Assembly: GCF_004296575.1 (NCBI RefSeq)
Contig: NZ_SAYT01000002.1
Location: 487,313-551,312, forward strand
Length of the DNA stretch: 64,000 nt
Direction of reading: 5' to 3'
DNA from: Dyella amyloliquefaciens
GTDB lineage: Bacteria > Pseudomonadota > Gammaproteobacteria > Xanthomonadales > Rhodanobacteraceae
Part shown: in pieces, positions 53,608 to 62,448 of the stretch
Layout of the letters: each line of letters begins with the position of its first letter
How positions within the stretch are numbered: position 1 is the stretch's first letter
The notes under the pieces: model-generated
What the model saw: the letters and a program-made list of their open reading frames with translations, nothing else
The model's database searches: none
What the model was told of the DNA's origin: nothing
Program-made: the position numbers and the translations under genes

Positions 53608-55182
53608 ATGGCCAAGAAGATTCAGGAAAACGCCCCGAAGCTGCTGGTGCGCCTGGCGAAGCCCGCCGACGTGCCGGCACTGGTTGACCTCACCGGTCGT
53701 GTCTACAGCCCCGAATGGGGTCACTCGGCGGAAATGCTGCGATCCCAGCAGACCCATTTCCCCGAAGGCCAGTTCGTCGTCGAATACGAAGGCAAGATCG
53801 TCGGCTACTGCGCGACGTTCCGCATCGACGAAGCGACCGCGCTCGCACCGCATACCTGGATGCAGATCACCGGCGGCGGCATGGGCTCGCGTCATCGCCG
53901 CGACGGCAACTGGCTGTACGGCATGGAAGTGGTGGTGCATCCAGACTACCGCAACATGCGCATCGGCCAGCGCCTCTACCAGGCACGCAAGCGCCTGTGC
54001 ACCGACCTCAAGCTGCGCGGCATCGTCTTCGGCGGCCGCATTCCCGGCCTCGCGCGTAACCTGCAGCGCTACGGCAGAGCCGAGGCCTATGTGCAGGCCG
54101 TGGTGGAAGGCAAGCGCCGCGACCCGACCCTGAGTTTCCAGCTGAGCAACGAATTTGAGGTCGTCGGCCTGCTGCGCGGCTACGTGCCGTCCGACTATGA
54201 CTCGCTGGGTTACGCCGCTCATCTGGTGTGGCGCAATCCACAGCTGCTCGACCATCCGGACATCCCGTCGATTCCCTCGACGCAACCCTTGCCCGACCTC
54301 GTGCGCGTGGCCTCGGTGCAATACCAGCAGCGGCGCATCCGTTCGTTCGAGGAGTTCGCGACGCATGTCGAATATTTCACCGACATCGCGGCGGACTACA
54401 ACGCGGATTTCGTCACCTTCCCCGAGCTGATCACCCTGCAGTTGCTCTCGATCGAGAACGAAGAACTCTCGCCGGTCGAAACCATCCGCAAGCTCAGCCA
54501 GTACACGCCGCAGGTGAAGGAGCTCTTCAGCCGCCTGGCCGTGCACTACAACATCAACATCATTGCCGGCTCGCACCCCACGGAGCAGTCGAACGGCGAT
54601 ATCCACAACGTCTGCTATGTTTGCCTGCGCGACGGCTCGATCCACGAACAGGAGAAGCTGCATCCGACGCCGAGCGAACGCACGGTGTGGAACATTACCG
54701 GTGGCGACACCGCAGCCACCATCCAGACCGACTGCGGTCCGATCGGCGTGATGATCTGCTACGACTCGGAATTCCCGGAAGTCGCGCGCCACCTCACTGA
54801 CCAGGGCGCCCTGATCCTGTTCGTGCCGTTCTGCACCGACGTGCGCGAGGGTTACCTGCGCGTGCGCTACTGCTCGCAGGCCCGCGCGATCGAAAACCAG
54901 TGCTATGTGGTGCTTTCGGGCAACGTGGGCAACCTGCCCGGCGTCAACAATTTCGACATCCAGTACGGCCAGAGCTGCATCCTCACGCCCAGCGACTTCC
55001 CGTTTGCACGTGACGGCATTGCCGCCGATTCCACGCCCAACATCGAAACCGTGCTGTTTGCCGACCTGCACCTGGAAAGTCTCGCCCGTGCACGCAATGC
55101 CGGTGCCGTGCAGAACCTCAAGGATCGTCGCTTCGACCTCTACGAGACGCGCTGGACGCGCAACTCCGAGACCAAGCCGTGA
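53608..55182 (+). CDS. Bifunctional GNAT acetyltransferase / carbon-nitrogen hydrolase
   Basis: A 524-residue fusion. The first ~215 residues are a GNAT domain (LYGMEVVVHPDYRNMRIGQRLY). The rest is a nitrilase-superfamily domain with the Glu-Lys-Cys triad (TFPELI, EKLHPTPSE, VMICYDSEFPE). This is a known fusion type with no firmly assigned reaction that I can name. The stop overlaps the GTG start of the CLC gene. Its place beside hutF and hutI hints at amide or N-acyl metabolism. Confidence 0.88.
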   Translation: MAKKIQENAPKLLVRLAKPADVPALVDLTGRVYSPEWGHSAEMLRSQQTHFPEGQFVVEYEGKIVGYCATFRIDEATALAPHTWMQITGGGMGSRHRRDGNWLYGMEVVVHPDYRNMRIGQRLYQARKRLCTDLKLRGIVFGGRIPGLARNLQRYGRAEAYVQAVVEGKRRDPTLSFQLSNEFEVVGLLRGYVPSDYDSLGYAAHLVWRNPQLLDHPDIPSIPSTQPLPDLVRVASVQYQQRRIRSFEEFATHVEYFTDIAADYNADFVTFPELITLQLLSIENEELSPVETIRKLSQYTPQVKELFSRLAVHYNINIIAGSHPTEQSNGDIHNVCYVCLRDGSIHEQEKLHPTPSERTVWNITGGDTAATIQTDCGPIGVMICYDSEFPEVARHLTDQGALILFVPFCTDVREGYLRVRYCSQARAIENQCYVVLSGNVGNLPGVNNFDIQYGQSCILTPSDFPFARDGIAADSTPNIETVLFADLHLESLARARNAGAVQNLKDRRFDLYETRWTRNSETKP

Positions 55183-56645
55183 GCAGCGACGACGAAGGCC
55201 CTGATCCCGCCAGTCCGCAGGCACGGCTTCGACGTCTGAGCGAGTCCGAACTCTTTTCCCTTCCGCAATGGCGGCGCCGCATCCTGTTCTGGAGCGGCGC
55301 CGTGCTCGTAGGCCTTGCCGCCGTGGGCTTTGCCCAGGCAGCCGACTGGGCCTACCGGGTGTTCCATGGCGTGATCACGCGCAATGCGTACTGGGCATTC
55401 CTGATCACCCCGCTTACGTTCGCGGTACTGGCATGGCTGACCCAGGGGGCGCTCAAGGCCACCCGAGGTTCCGGCATTCCACAGGCCATTGCCGCACTCA
55501 AGGTGGAAGACGAAGGGTTCCGCCAGGGCCTGCTGTCGCTGCGCGTGGCCATCGGCAAGATGGCGCTGACGCTGGTTGCGCTGCTTGGCGGTGCGTCCGT
55601 GGGGCGCGAGGGCCCCACCGTGCACGTGGGTGCGGGACTGCTCTACTCGCTGGGCCGCCGCTTCGGTTTCGCCGAACCCGCCGCAGCGGGTCGTTTCATC
55701 CTCGCCGGTGCCGCCGCGGGCCTCGCCGCTGCGTTCAATACGCCGCTGGCCGGCATCGTGTTCGCCATCGAAGAGATGAGCGGATCTTTCGAGCATCGCC
55801 TCAGCGGCATCCTGCTCACTGCCGTATTCATCGCGGGCATGGTGTCACTGGGCATCCTTGGCAACTACGCCTATTTCGGCCAGTTCGACATCGGCCTGCC
55901 GCTTGGCAAGGCGTGGTGGGCGGTGCTGGCCACCGGTCTCGTCTGCGGTCTCGCGGGGGGTTTGTTCGCGCGCCTCATCGTACCCAGCGATCACGGGTTT
56001 CGCGGTTTCATCGGGCGCCTTCGTGCACGCCAGCCCGTCGTATTCGCCGCCGCGTGCGGCCTCGCGCTGGTGCTGTTGAGCCAGCTCACGCGCACCGGCC
56101 TGTATGGCACGGGCTACGCACAGGCGCGGGAAATCATCGAGGGGCATGCCGACACCGTCTCCGCGTTCGGTGTACTGAAATTCCTCGGCAACATCGCCTC
56201 CTACTGGGCGGGTATTCCGGGCGGAATCTTCTCGCCCGCACTCGCCGTGGGTGCCGGCCTGGGCAACAATCTCAGCACCATCCTCCCGGGCGTCGATCCT
56301 TCGGCGGTGGCACTGCTCGCGATGGCGGGTTATCTCTCTGGCGTAACGCAGGCGCCATTGACCGCGACGGTGATCTCGATGGAACTCACCGCCAACCAGC
56401 AGATGGTGCTGCCGATCATGGCCACTTGCCTGCTCGCACGCGCGGCATCGTCCATCCTCTCGCGCAAACCGGTGTATCGCGCGCTCGCCGACAAGCTGAT
56501 CGAAGGCTACGAACTGGAACTCGCGCGGCGCGCCGCCGAGGAACAGGATGACGAGCTGGCATCTGCCGGCGAGGATCCTGCCACGCCGATTCCTCCCGCC
56601 GCCCGGCCCGACGACCACACTACGTCCCCTTCGCCTGGACACTGA
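55179..56645 (+). CDS. CLC-family chloride/proton antiporter-like channel
   Basis: A 488-residue CLC protein. It has selectivity-filter motifs GSGIPQ (97-102) and [10 protein letters not shown] with gating E144, the inner proton-gate E199 (FAIEEM), the GGIFSP segment and tyrosine in KPVY, as in CLC-ec1. That suggests a Cl-/H+ exchanger, not a simple channel. No CBS domains. GTG start overlapping the previous stop (GTGA), and the next gene follows after 4 bp, so it is inside an operon with hutI. Confidence 0.92.
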   Translation: MSSDDEGPDPASPQARLRRLSESELFSLPQWRRRILFWSGAVLVGLAAVGFAQAADWAYRVFHGVITRNAYWAFLITPLTFAVLAWLTQGALKATRGSGIPQAIAALKVEDEGFRQGLLSLRVAIGKMALTLVALLGGASVGREGPTVHVGAGLLYSLGRRFGFAEPAAAGRFILAGAAAGLAAAFNTPLAGIVFAIEEMSGSFEHRLSGILLTAVFIAGMVSLGILGNYAYFGQFDIGLPLGKAWWAVLATGLVCGLAGGLFARLIVPSDHGFRGFIGRLRARQPVVFAAACGLALVLLSQLTRTGLYGTGYAQAREIIEGHADTVSAFGVLKFLGNIASYWAGIPGGIFSPALAVGAGLGNNLSTILPGVDPSAVALLAMAGYLSGVTQAPLTATVISMELTANQQMVLPIMATCLLARAASSILSRKPVYRALADKLIEGYELELARRAAEEQDDELASAGEDPATPIPPAARPDDHTTSPSPGH

Positions 56646-56649
56646 TCGA

Positions 56650-57885
56650 ATGAGCCATTCCTGGGATCACCTGCTGCTGGGCGCCACGCTGGCAACCTTT
56701 GACGGCGACGCGCCCTATGGCCTGATCCGCCATGGAGCCATCGCGCTGCACGAAGGGCGCATCAGCTGGATCGGCCCGCAAAGCGCCCTGCCCGCCGATG
56801 CTGAGCATCGCGCTGCCCGCGTCGAATACCTCGATGGCGCGCTGGTGACACCGGGCCTGATCGACTGTCACACGCATCTGGTCTTTGGCGGCGATCGCGC
56901 GCAAGAGTTCGACCTGCGCCTCAATGGCGCCAGTTACGAGGAGATTGCGCGCGCGGGAGGGGGCATCGTCTCCACGGTGAAAGCCACCCGCGAGTCCAGC
57001 GAGGATGCACTGTTTGCGCAAACCTTGCCGCGTGCACATGCATTGCTCGCCGATGGCGTCACCACCATCGAGATCAAGTCGGGTTACGGCCTCGACCTCG
57101 ACACGGAACGGCGCATGCTGCGCGTGGCGCGGCGCATCGGCAAGGCACTGGGCGTCACGGTACGCACGACATTCCTTGGCCTGCATGCGCTGCCTCCGGA
57201 ATATCGCGATGACCGCGCAGGCTATGTCGCCCTCGTGTGCGACGAAATGCTGCCGACGCTGGCCGGCGAAGGGCTCGTCGATGCGGTCGATGCGTTCTGT
57301 GAAAACATCGGGTTCACGCCCGACGAAACGCGCCGCGTGTTCGATCGCGCCACGCAGCTCGGCCTGCCGGTGAAACTGCACGCGGAGCAGCTGTCCGATC
57401 TCGAGGGTGCTGCCCTGGTGGCGAGCTATCACGGCCTTTCCGCCGATCACCTGGAACATCTCAGCGACAGCAGCATCCGGTCGATGGCAGCGGCGGGTAC
57501 GGTGGCGGTGCTGCTACCCGGTGCGTTCTACGCGCTGCGCGAAACAAAACTCCCGCCGATTGCCGGCCTGCGCGAGCACCGCGTTCCGATGGCGGTCGCC
57601 ACCGACTGCAATCCCGGCACCTCGCCCCTGCTTTCGTTGCGTCTCGCTGCCGGCATGGCCTGCACGCTGTTCCGCCTGACGCCGGAAGAAGCCCTGCGCG
57701 GCGTGACCGTGAATGCAGCAAAGGCCCTTGGCCTTACCGATCGGGGCACGCTGACCGTGGGCCAGCGTGCCGATCTTGCGGTATGGAATGTGCGCGAGCC
57801 CGCGGAACTCTGTTACTGGATTGGTGGCAGCCACGTCCTGCGCGACATCTTCCTGGGTGGCGAGCTGCTGTCACCGGAATCCTGA
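56650..57885 (+). CDS. hutI: Imidazolonepropionase
   Basis: A 411-residue amidohydrolase opening imidazolonepropionate to formimidoyl-glutamate. Conserved stretches are [76 protein letters not shown] and [10 protein letters not shown] chose the ATG at 56650, 4 bp after the CLC stop. Its product is the substrate of the divergently encoded HutF. A short convergent gene follows. Confidence 0.97.
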   Translation: MSHSWDHLLLGATLATFDGDAPYGLIRHGAIALHEGRISWIGPQSALPADAEHRAARVEYLDGALVTPGLIDCHTHLVFGGDRAQEFDLRLNGASYEEIARAGGGIVSTVKATRESSEDALFAQTLPRAHALLADGVTTIEIKSGYGLDLDTERRMLRVARRIGKALGVTVRTTFLGLHALPPEYRDDRAGYVALVCDEMLPTLAGEGLVDAVDAFCENIGFTPDETRRVFDRATQLGLPVKLHAEQLSDLEGAALVASYHGLSADHLEHLSDSSIRSMAAAGTVAVLLPGAFYALRETKLPPIAGLREHRVPMAVATDCNPGTSPLLSLRLAAGMACTLFRLTPEEALRGVTVNAAKALGLTDRGTLTVGQRADLAVWNVREPAELCYWIGGSHVLRDIFLGGELLSPES

Positions 57886-57899
57886 GCGACGCGAGCGCG

Positions 57900-58628
57900 T
57901 TACTTCCTCGCCGCCGGCGCCAGTTCGTTGAGCACCTTGCCGTCCGCGTCGAGGAACTTGAGGCTGGACGCACCATCCGCCGCGACGCCCATGACGATCC
58001 GGGGATTTCCCTGCGCGTCACGCAGCGAAACCTTGGCCACGCCATCGTCGCTGCGGGTGACCGCGATGCGCGTCGCACCGTAGTAGCCGTCCTTATAGCG
58101 TTGGGTCATCAACGCATCGCGCTGCGCTTTCGGCATCGCCTCCAGCTTGCCGGCGTTGATGAAATCCTGCTCGATGGGTCGATCCGAACGGTCGCTCACG
58201 ATGAGGCCCGCCAGATGGCCGCTGCTGTCGTGCGCGCCTACCAGTTGCACGAGCTGATCCTGCTCGTACTTGTCGAAGGTGAGGCTGCCACCGCTGTCGA
58301 CGATCTTGCCGTCCTTGTCCTTGTGGCCGGCGAAGATCAGCCCACCGTTTTCCGTGCCTTCGTCGTTGTAGAACAGCATGCCGGCATTGGGTCGCGCATG
58401 CGCGTATTCCTTGCCCTTGAAGATCGCGCCGGGGAAGTTAGCCTTGTCCGAGATCACCATGCGCAGCGTGCCGTCAGGCTCCACCAGGTTGATCCGTTGC
58501 ACGTCGAGCTCATCGATCTGCAGCTTCTTCGGCTTCACCACGAAACCGGAAAGCAAGGCCGCCACGACCGCGGTCGTCAGCACGCCCGAATAGACCACCA
58601 GAAAACGCTGTGCCCACTGCCCTTTCAT
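57900..58628 (-). CDS. Membrane-anchored protein of unknown function
   Basis: A 242-residue protein. A single N-terminal helix (about residues 9-30) is followed by KKLQIDELDVQRINLVEPDG and several repeated short motifs of the type DGTLRMVISD, GNPRIVMGV and ADGASSLKFLDADGKV, which look like beta repeats. GGGAGA precedes the ATG at 58628. I do not recognise a named family. It converges with hutI. Confidence 0.7.
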   Translation of the reverse strand: MKGQWAQRFLVVYSGVLTTAVVAALLSGFVVKPKKLQIDELDVQRINLVEPDGTLRMVISDKANFPGAIFKGKEYAHARPNAGMLFYNDEGTENGGLIFAGHKDKDGKIVDSGGSLTFDKYEQDQLVQLVGAHDSSGHLAGLIVSDRSDRPIEQDFINAGKLEAMPKAQRDALMTQRYKDGYYGATRIAVTRSDDGVAKVSLRDAQGNPRIVMGVAADGASSLKFLDADGKVLNELAPAARK

Positions 58629-58709
58629 GCCGTCTCTCCCTAGTTGAGCCGACTCGATTGGAGCATGCGTTCCTGCCCGGCAAACGTGCCGCCGGTCATG
58701 CCGGGTGGC

Positions 58710-58740
58710 AAAAAAAAACCCCCGCATGGGCGGGGGCTTT
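58710..58740 (-). terminator. Rho-independent terminator (THX gene)
   Basis: CCCCCGC-ATGG-GCGGGGG hairpin; on the minus strand it is followed by nine T residues. It lies 18 bp after the stop of the THX gene. The other strand has only a short T-run, so it is mainly leftward. Confidence 0.93.
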
Positions 58741-58757
58741 TCGGGAGCCTATCTGGC

Positions 58758-58919
58758 TCAGGCCGACTTCTTCTTCGGAGCGGCCTTTTTGGTGGCGAGC
58801 GGCTTGGTCACGGTCGCCTTGGCGCCAGCGACGGCCGGCTGCAGCGAATGCGCGCGGCTGTTGCCATAGCTGCCACGGTAGGTCTTGCCACGACGGGTCT
58901 TGCGGTCGCCCTTGCCCAT
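58758..58919 (-). CDS. 30S ribosomal protein THX
   Basis: A 53-residue basic protein starting MGKGDRKTRRGKTYRGSYGN, the diagnostic THX pattern of a small peptide in the 30S head. The C-terminal tail ends TKKAAPKKKSA. The Shine-Dalgarno AAGGAG is seven bases before the ATG at 58919. It is monocistronic with its own terminator. Confidence 0.9.
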   Translation of the reverse strand: MGKGDRKTRRGKTYRGSYGNSRAHSLQPAVAGAKATVTKPLATKKAAPKKKSA

Positions 58920-58988
58920 GGGGGAACTCCTTGATTCGTTAGGGTGAACAGTCGACCATCCTATCAGTGGTCGTGCAAAGCGCAATAG

Positions 58989-59978
58989 TCAGGAATGACC
59001 TTGCCCGGCGCAGCCATGGCCCTGGTCGGGACACGGTTCAGTGTCGACCTGCACGGTCACGTGCTGGATGCCGAAACGCTCCGCCAGCACCCGATTGATC
59101 GCAGCAATGGCCGTCGCGCTGCGATGCCCTTCGTTCAACTCGGCGTGCAGCGTGGCCATGCGCGAACCGGACGCCAGCTGCCATACGTGCACGTGGTGGA
59201 TGTCATGGATCGACGGATCGGCCACGCGCAGTGCATCGGTCAAGTCGTCGGTGCTGAGGCCTTCCGGCACACCTTCGAGCAGGATGTGCGCGGAACGTCG
59301 CAACAGGCGCCATGCGCTGTTGAGGATCAGCAGCGAGACCAGCAACGAAAGCACCGGGTCAGCCCAGTTCCAGTCCAGCCATCGCACCAGCAGCGCAGCG
59401 ACCACCGCAGCCACCGAGCCCAGCAGGTCGCCCAGTACATGCAGCGTCGCGCCTGCCAGGTTCACGTCGTCATGGGCATGACCATGCAGAGTGCGCAGCA
59501 CCAGCAGATTGACGACCAGGCCGGCGATCGCCACCACCAGCATCATGCCCGACAGGATGTGCGCCGGATTGAACAGGCGCGTCACCGCTTCATAGGCGAT
59601 GAAAGCCACCAGCGCGAATTGGGTGAGCGCGTTGACGAAACCCGCCAGCACTTCCAGCCGGCCGTAGCCGTAGGTGCGGCGCGCATCCGCGGGTCGCTTG
59701 GCGAACCAGGCACCGGCAATCGCCAGCAGCAGCGCCAACGCGTCGATCAACATGTGGCCGGCATCGGCGACCAGGGCCAGCGAACCCGACCAGAAACCGC
59801 CGAACATCTCCACCAGCATCATCAGCGTGGTGAGTACGAAGGCGAAGATCAGCTTGCGCTCGCGCCCGCTGATGCTGCCGTGATGATGATCGTGATCATG
59901 GGCGTGGCCATGCGCATGACCGTGATGGTCATGATCGTGATCGTCGTGCGTGTGCGCGTGAGCCGAAGTCATCCGCAA
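58989..59978 (-). CDS. CDF-family cation exporter (ZitB/CzcD-like)
   Basis: A 329-residue metal/proton antiporter. The first ~35 residues are almost entirely His/Asp/Ala repeats. Six helices follow, with metal-site motifs DAGHMLIDA (helix 2) and HVLGDLLGS (helix 5), then a cytoplasmic CDF domain. Zinc is the probable substrate, though cobalt or cadmium are possible. It lies 57 bp after the MerC-like gene, same direction, and near zur. Confidence 0.93.
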   Translation of the reverse strand: MRMTSAHAHTHDDHDHDHHGHAHGHAHDHDHHHGSISGRERKLIFAFVLTTLMMLVEMFGGFWSGSLALVADAGHMLIDALALLLAIAGAWFAKRPADARRTYGYGRLEVLAGFVNALTQFALVAFIAYEAVTRLFNPAHILSGMMLVVAIAGLVVNLLVLRTLHGHAHDDVNLAGATLHVLGDLLGSVAAVVAALLVRWLDWNWADPVLSLLVSLLILNSAWRLLRRSAHILLEGVPEGLSTDDLTDALRVADPSIHDIHHVHVWQLASGSRMATLHAELNEGHRSATAIAAINRVLAERFGIQHVTVQVDTEPCPDQGHGCAGQGHS

Positions 59979-60035
59979 ATGCTAGGAATCGTGGGGCCCG
60001 TTACACAATCACCCGCGCCGCTGGCGCGGCAGGAT

Positions 60036-60461
60036 TCAATGGGCACAACTGGGACCATGCACATGCACGGCGCGGTGCGTACGCAGGTTGATGAAGTGGG
60101 AAGCCGCCACCAGCAGGCCGCCGCAAGTCACCAGCACGCTGTGCAAGGCGATGGAGTAGCCGTCCGCAAAGGTGACGCCGACAACCAGGAGGGCCAGCCC
60201 CGGCATGGCCAGCATCAGTGGCCGTGGACGGCGGTGATGGCGATAGCTCGTCACCAGGCTGAACAGCGCCAGCGCACAGGCAAACATCACGAAACCGCGT
60301 TCAAAGCGGTGATCCGCCAGAAAACCCAGACCCAGCAGCGGCAACAGTGCCAGCACGAACGGCAGGGCCGCACAGTGGATGGCGCACAGGAACGAAGCGG
60401 TGGCTCCGATCCGATCGGCCAGTGACCACCAACGGGTTTTGGGCTCTTGCTGGGCTTCCAT
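60036..60461 (-). CDS. MerC-domain membrane protein
   Basis: A 141-residue membrane protein with four helices. The MerC cysteines appear as FLCAIHCAALP in helix 1, and a His-rich C-terminus follows (THRAVHVHGPSCAH). MerC transports mercury, but homologues without a mer operon, often near Zur, probably handle other metals. A GC-rich hairpin without a U-run (60013-60029) lies between it and the CDF gene. A Zur-box candidate is 53 bp upstream. Confidence 0.85.
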   Translation of the reverse strand: MEAQQEPKTRWWSLADRIGATASFLCAIHCAALPFVLALLPLLGLGFLADHRFERGFVMFACALALFSLVTSYRHHRRPRPLMLAMPGLALLVVGVTFADGYSIALHSVLVTCGGLLVAASHFINLRTHRAVHVHGPSCAH

Positions 60462-60513
60462 CGGTCTGGACCGGAGCGCTTCGCGAGTCGGGCAAGGCTG
60501 CCCGGTGACAGCA

Positions 60514-60528
60514 TGTTACATTATAACG
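60514..60528. promoter_or_regulatory. Zur-box-like operator upstream of the MerC-like gene
   Basis: TGTTACATTATAACG matches the core of the gammaproteobacterial Zur consensus (TGTTATAnTATAACA) at most positions, with a GTTA/TAAC dyad. It lies between the zur stop and the merC-like start, in an A+T island in otherwise GC-rich DNA. Confidence 0.65.
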
Positions 60529-60571
60529 TCTCGAAAGCAAGCCCGACGGACGCGGGGCTTCCCGGCCGGGT

Positions 60572-61087
60572 TCAGCCTTTGCGGCAGTTCTTGCAAAGCC
60601 CGTGCACTTCCAGCGTCTGCGCCTGCGGGCGGAAGCCGAAGGCCTTGGCCTGTGCCTCGATCAGCTCGGCCACGCGCTCGTCGCACACTTCCTGGGCGCT
60701 GGAGCAGCTATCGCAGATGAGGAACGGCACCTGATGCGCCTCGGCCGGGTGATGGCAGGAGACGAAGGCGTTGATCGATTCCAGCTTGTGGATGAAACCG
60801 TGCTCGAGCAGGAAGTCGAGCGCGCGGTAGACCGTAGGCGGCGCTGCGTTGCCATGCCGTTCGCGCAGCTGGTCCAGCAGGTCGTACGCCTTCACCGGCT
60901 TGCCAGCGGCGGCGACCAGCTCCAGCACTTCCTTGCGCAGGGGCGTGAGGCGCAGGCCGCGTTCCTCGCTCGCATGCTCCACCGCACGCACGAAGCTCTG
61001 CGCATCGTCGTGATGATGATGATGGTGGTGATGCGCGTGCGGCTTGCCGGAAACGGTCTGACTCAATGGGTTCACCTCGTTCGACAT
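60572..61087 (-). CDS. zur: Zur, zinc-responsive Fur-family repressor
   Basis: A 171-residue Fur-family protein. A His-rich N-terminus (KPHAHHHHHHHHDD) precedes the winged helix (LRLTPLRKEVLEL, APPTVYRALDFLLEHGFIHKL). The metal domain follows (FVSCHHPAEAHQVPFLICDSC, then LEVHGLCKNCRKG), with the two CxxC pairs expected for structural zinc. Sequence style is Zur rather than Fur. It is directly followed downstream by the Zur-box/MerC gene and preceded by a small membrane protein in the same orientation. Confidence 0.92.
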   Translation of the reverse strand: MSNEVNPLSQTVSGKPHAHHHHHHHHDDAQSFVRAVEHASEERGLRLTPLRKEVLELVAAAGKPVKAYDLLDQLRERHGNAAPPTVYRALDFLLEHGFIHKLESINAFVSCHHPAEAHQVPFLICDSCSSAQEVCDERVAELIEAQAKAFGFRPQAQTLEVHGLCKNCRKG

Positions 61088-61112
61088 GATACACCCGCTC
61101 GCAAGTTCCTAT

Positions 61113-61397
61113 TCAGCGCCTGCCCGGCAGGGGCGGCGGCGTGCTCCCAGGCTTGGGACGCGGGCGCAGCAGCAGCACGATCCAGCCGATAGGCCCCAGC
61201 ACCGCGGCCCATACGACGCCTTCCAGCAGGCGCCCCTTCCACCAGCCGATCAGCGCGCCCACCACCACGAAGGCCACGTTCCACCAGAACAGGGCGGCCC
61301 AGGGGAACATGTCCATGAGGTTCATGAAAATGCGCAGGAACGCGTCCGGGCTGTCCGGATCCACGCCCTGCATTGCCTTGTCCAGCCATTGCTCCAC
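61113..61397 (-). CDS. Small two-helix membrane protein
   Basis: A 94-residue protein: an amphipathic N-terminal piece (WLDKAMQGVDPDSPDAF), then hydrophobic stretches MFPWAALFWWNVAFVVVGAL and VWAAVLGPIGWIVLLL, ending in a proline-rich basic tail (STPPPLPGRR). Family unknown. It lies 25 bp upstream of zur in the same direction and may be cotranscribed. Confidence 0.7.
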   Translation of the reverse strand: MEQWLDKAMQGVDPDSPDAFLRIFMNLMDMFPWAALFWWNVAFVVVGALIGWWKGRLLEGVVWAAVLGPIGWIVLLLRPRPKPGSTPPPLPGRR

Positions 61398-61467
61398 CGG
61401 GCGCCCTTTGACTCACTAGGATGGATGGATAATGCGGCCGCAGCGCGCCGCTTGCACCCCGCCCATC

Positions 61468-61734
61468 AGGGCCTGTTAACGCTATTCGCGTAGCTCGCGT
61501 GGTTCGTCCGTGGCCGTTCAGTGGTGGTGCGTGGCGCCGGCCTGGCTGGCTGCCAGGTCAAGTCGCGCGCTGCCGCTGGGCGGCCACGGACGAACCACCC
61601 TTCGGGCCGGGGCTGTTTGCCCACCATGCCGCGTCATCGCTCGGTCGTGTACGGACGTACACTCTCTCCCTCTTCCTTGCCTGGCGGGCAAACAGCTCCC
61701 GGCGCGAGCCACGCGAATAGCGTTAACAGGCCCT
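61468..61734. mobile_element. MITE-like element with 32-bp terminal inverted repeats and nested hairpins
   Basis: A 267-bp noncoding block. Positions 61468-61491 are a perfect inverted copy of 61711-61734 (starting AGGGCCTGTTAACGCTATTC), and the match extends to 32 bp with one mismatch (61468-61499 / 61703-61734). Inside, 61499-61516 pairs with 61581-61598 (18 of 18) and 61612-61622 pairs with 61686-61696 (11 of 11). No transposase is encoded. No target duplication is clear. It ends 15 bp before a response-regulator ATG. Confidence 0.75.
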
Positions 61735-61749
61735 AGCCGGACCGAAACC

Positions 61750-62448
61750 ATGCGTTGCCTGCTGATCGAGGACGACAACCAGACCGCCAGCCTGATCCGC
61801 GAAAGCCTGCAGCAGGCGGGGCACGAGGTGGAGGTTTGCCACGACGGGACCAGCGGCATGACCAGCGCCACGCACCAACTGTGGGACCTGGTGGTGCTCG
61901 ATCGCATGCTACCCGGCGGCCTCGATGGCCTGGACATCCTCTCGGCGATGCGCACCCGTGGCGATCGCACGCCGGTACTGGTGCTGAGTGCGCTGAGCAG
62001 CCTGGACGAACGCATCCGCGGCCTGCGCAGCGGCAGTGACGATTACCTGACCAAGCCGTTCGCGCTCGACGAACTGATGGCGCGCATCGAAGCATTGGCT
62101 CGCCGCGCCGGACAGCACAGCGACCTGGACCAGCTCAGCGTGGGTGACCTTACGCTTGAGCCCCGCACGCGCCGCGTATTCCGCGGTGGCCGGCCGATCC
62201 TGCTGCAACCACGCGAATACCAGCTGCTGGAATACCTGATGCGCCACCAGGGCGAAGTGGTGACGCGCAAAATGCTGCTGACGGCCGTGTGGGGCTATCA
62301 CTTCGATCCGGAGACCAACGTGATCGACGTGCAGATGAGCCGGTTGCGCAACAAGATCGACAAGGACGAGGTGGACCCGCTGATCCGCACCGTACGCGGC
62401 GTGGGCTTCACCATCAACACGACGGAAGCCGGCGATGGCGATCGCTAG
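61750..62448 (+). CDS. OmpR-family response regulator (QseB/PmrA-like)
   Basis: A 232-residue regulator. The receiver domain has EDDN, phosphoacceptor Asp in LVVLDRMLPG and Lys in YLTKPFAL. A winged-helix output domain follows (LQPREYQLLEYLMRHQGEV, ETNVIDVQMSRLRNKID, TVRGVGFTIN). The frame is open upstream through the MITE, but MRCLLIEDDN at 61750 is the natural start; no good Shine-Dalgarno remains there. It overlaps the kinase gene. Confidence 0.93.
   Translation: MRCLLIEDDNQTASLIRESLQQAGHEVEVCHDGTSGMTSATHQLWDLVVLDRMLPGGLDGLDILSAMRTRGDRTPVLVLSALSSLDERIRGLRSGSDDYLTKPFALDELMARIEALARRAGQHSDLDQLSVGDLTLEPRTRRVFRGGRPILLQPREYQLLEYLMRHQGEVVTRKMLLTAVWGYHFDPETNVIDVQMSRLRNKIDKDEVDPLIRTVRGVGFTINTTEAGDGDR

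Noticed and set aside
60013-60029. Terminator between the MerC-like and CDF genes
   Set aside because: The hairpin CCGCGCC-GCT-GGCGCGG is sound but no T-run follows on either strand, so I mention it only in the gene note.
61510-61749. An 80-residue N-terminal extension of the response regulator
   Set aside because: The extension is the translated MITE-like element; the regulator family starts at the MRCLLIEDDN position.
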